From Bacillota bacterium (lineage in GTDB: Bacteria > Bacillota > Clostridia > Acetivibrionales > DSM-1351): 45,070 nt of DNA. The notes beneath the pieces are model-generated. The model searched no databases. It was not told the DNA's origin and was given only the letters and a program-made list of their open reading frames with translations. Below are positions 43,240 through 45,070 of the stretch, piece by piece (position 1 is the first letter of the stretch; each line of letters begins with the position of its first letter). The stretch is from contig JAEYHZ010000016.1 of assembly GCA_023409265.1 (NCBI GenBank), forward strand, positions 1-45,070, given 5' to 3'. A program made the translations under genes and the position numbers.

Positions 43240-44250
43240 TTACCACTTTAAAACAGCAGCGATATGGTTCTCTCCGGCACCTGAAGAAGCAAGCAGTATA
43301 GTGTCCCCGGTTTTTAACATACCTTTTTGTTTTGCCTCAAATAGATTGGTAGGTATGGAAGCAGAAGCAAGATTGCCGTATTTCCTGAAAGTCTGGTATG
43401 ATTTTGTATCAGGAATACCTATGGAGTCTCTCCATGCGCTATGTGCCCAATGACAAGGCTGATGAGAGAAAAACATATCAACATCTTCTGCGCTGATATC
43501 TGCTTTACTCAACACTTTTCTCAATACGGCTTCCATGTTCTTGACTGAATTTCTTCCGGTTTCTCTAATGAGATCCGGATTAGTTGTAAGAACAGGTTTC
43601 TGCGGTGAAGTCTTATAGTGTACACGGTTTGTAGAATTGTAAGGCATTCTTTCCATAACGGTAAATGCCTTATGGTATTGACCCGAAGAATTGCAAAAGG
43701 ATGCCTTATATCCTCTGTCATCCGGGACTACTCCCATAACAACAGCACCGGCGCTGTCCCCAAGATTGATACAGAGATAATCTGAAAAATCTGAAAGCTG
43801 CGAATTAAATGCTGAAGTAATAATCAGTATCTTTTTAAATTCTCCCATTGCTATTAGATTAGATGCATTTACTACCATTGTAACAAAACTGGAGCAGCAA
43901 GTATCTACATTCCATGCTCCTGCATTATTTAAACCAATTTTATATTGCACAAGACTGGCATTCCCAGGAAGTACCTCGTCCTGAATCATGGATTGCACCA
44001 TTACAAGATCGATCTCATCGGGTGATATTCCTGCATCCTGTAAAGCTATACGACCTGCTTCGGCCTCTGCGTCAGAGGGGAGCATTTCATCCGGAAATAC
44101 CCTTCTTTCATCAATTCCTTCAAAGGGATTCCTTGCATTTGGAGGCAAATTACCTAATGGAATATTGTCCCAGAAATCATTTTTCCTTATGTGTTTTGGA
44201 ATACATGCTCCAACACCCAAAATACCTGCACTGTAAATTTCTCTTAACAT
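43240..44250 (-). CDS. Ketoacyl synthase III-like (FabH-family) enzyme
   Basis: The 336-aa protein is a thiolase-fold condensing enzyme: DTCCSSF with nucleophile Cys119, SHQPCHW with His263, KYGNLASASIP with Asn293, and ASSGAGENHIAAVLKW at the end. The triad is complete. It differs from housekeeping FabH (for example CCSS in place of ACSG, and HQPCHW in place of HQAN), so it probably acts on a special acyl chain or in a side pathway. AGGAG lies 11 nt before the ATG. It heads a three-gene operon with two STAS-like proteins and has no fatty-acid synthesis neighbours (no acpP, fabD or fabG). The product is unknown. Confidence 0.88.
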   Translation of the reverse strand: MLREIYSAGILGVGACIPKHIRKNDFWDNIPLGNLPPNARNPFEGIDERRVFPDEMLPSDAEAEAGRIALQDAGISPDEIDLVMVQSMIQDEVLPGNASLVQYKIGLNNAGAWNVDTCCSSFVTMVVNASNLIAMGEFKKILIITSAFNSQLSDFSDYLCINLGDSAGAVVMGVVPDDRGYKASFCNSSGQYHKAFTVMERMPYNSTNRVHYKTSPQKPVLTTNPDLIRETGRNSVKNMEAVLRKVLSKADISAEDVDMFFSHQPCHWAHSAWRDSIGIPDTKSYQTFRKYGNLASASIPTNLFEAKQKGMLKTGDTILLASSGAGENHIAAVLKW

Positions 44251-45042
44251 AATAAATACGCTCCTGATTTAATGTCGTGAAAAGCTTTATGTTCTAGCTG
44301 TCAATTGCCAGTAATAAATCAGCAACAAACATTAGGTTTAACAGAATCCTCTGGCAAAGTGAAAAAATGACATATAGGAAAAATAACGCAGATCCATGAC
44401 ATTCTCACACAAATCATAGTTACATTTGTATGAACCCATTTAACCAACCGTATCCATTATAAGTAATTTAGAAATGTTAAGAAGATTTATATCTGAAAAT
44501 AAGAACGGGCGAAGGAGAAATTTTAACAGGGGCGCTGATCAGGAATAATAGAATACACGTGACAGAGGGAAAACCCACTGTTGAAATTTACTTATTAATA
44601 TAATTAAGTGTTGTTCTATTATTTGGAAGTCTGGCGATCATAGTTAACAACCTTAGACCCATAACTTTGCGTCCTTATCTTTAAATAAGTTTGCCGTTTC
44701 ATTAATAGCATAAATCAAACACTTCTATTTTGTTACTTTTATTACATGTATATGCAATGACTAACTATTATTATAGGAGATTTTGACTGAATATGCAATA
44801 TTTTCTCAAAAATAATATTAAATTGTCTAATATTGTAATTAAATAATATTTTGGAAAAGAATATATCTTAGATAACCAAAAAGCATAAAATATGTGGCAG
44901 GATTTACAAAGTAGTTGAAAAATAAAGCAGATAGCCGGGTTAAGCTAGTGTAAAATTACTGTAGGAAAAAATAGATAAGTGACCGCACCTTTTGATAAAA
45001 TGTTTTTGTCTAGAAAACAGGAAAATCAATAGGAGGTCTCTT
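44251..45042 (+). other. Non-coding gap with a possible relic
   Basis: No intact gene. The left end should hold the promoter of the minus-strand ketoacyl synthase operon; a minus-strand TTGACA (44304-44299) is present but no good -10 follows it. A 40-codon stop-bounded frame around 44483-44605 reads RTGEGEILTGALIRNNRIHV and then TEGKPTVEIYLLI. It has no start codon or SD and may be a relic. The right part (44700-45040) is AT-rich and leads to the SD of the next gene. Confidence 0.4.
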
Positions 45043-45070
45043 ATGAATAATATTATACAGCTATTTGCCG
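45043..45070 (+). CDS. Start of a further gene (partial)
   Basis: A strong SD (AATAGGAGGT, about 45029-45038) precedes ATG 45043, and the first codons read MNNIIQLFA before the window ends. Too little is present to name a product. Confidence 0.6.

Noticed and set aside
44299..44304. Minus-strand TTGACA as the promoter of the ketoacyl synthase operon
   Set aside because: No recognisable -10 lies 15-19 nt downstream, so the promoter remains unplaced.
1..45070. CRISPR array, prophage, complete insertion sequence or toxin-antitoxin pair
   Set aside because: I saw no regularly spaced repeats, phage structural genes, transposase frames or typical small toxin/antitoxin pairs.

Overview
The window is AT-rich DNA with strong GGAGG-type ribosome-binding sites, two-component systems of the YesM/YesN type, a B12-dependent ribonucleotide reductase and many plant-polysaccharide genes. 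This points to an anaerobic, plant-fibre-degrading clostridium, probably of the Ruminiclostridium (Clostridium cellulolyticum/papyrosolvens) group. The assignment is inferred from gene content, not from a database match.

Layout. 1-518: end of an rRNA operon (23S 3' end, 5S, tRNA-Asn) with its terminator. 722-4760: a lipoprotein with a glycosidase-like domain, then nrdJ behind a textbook NrdR double box. 4967-8000: a small membrane protein, then a decayed zone with a CysS-like tail, a truA gene with an internal deletion, an intact stand-alone MnmD-type tRNA methyltransferase and a TGA-interrupted small gene. 8044-12273: a secreted Kelch-propeller protein, an XRE/TPR regulator and an ECF sigma/anti-sigma pair. 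12274-13513: more decayed coding DNA.

13514-34376 is a 21-kb carbohydrate locus, all on the + strand. It holds an LplBC-type importer with its binding protein, an AraC regulator, a GH27 alpha-galactosidase, an MsmEFG-type importer, a GH31 alpha-xylosidase, a GH94 phosphorylase, an IlvD/Edd sugar-acid dehydratase, a YesM-type histidine kinase, a GH43 beta-xylosidase and a YesN-type response regulator. Neither importer has its own ATPase gene here. The GH94 protein carries an Arg-x3-Lys pair at the place where cellobionic-acid phosphorylases bind the carboxylate, and it is followed 15 bp later by a sugar-acid dehydratase. I infer a route from glucosyl-gluconate to Glc-1-P plus gluconate, then 2-keto-3-deoxygluconate. 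Several hairpins inside the locus look like expression-ratio controls.

34467-39599: a TetR-family gene, lon and ftsH. The same inverted repeat, TAAATGA-N4-TCATTTA, lies inside the tetR promoter spacer and just upstream of lon, so a TetR-controlled membrane/protein quality-control regulon is likely. A 140-nt segment before lon has crossing complementary segments.

39918-45070: an unfamiliar protein (possibly related to BtrH/C39-like proteins) next to a family 2 glycosyltransferase whose only sensible start codon is ACG. Then comes a minus-strand operon of a ketoacyl synthase III-like enzyme with two STAS-like paralogues, and the first codons of a further gene. I saw no CRISPR array, prophage or complete insertion sequence.
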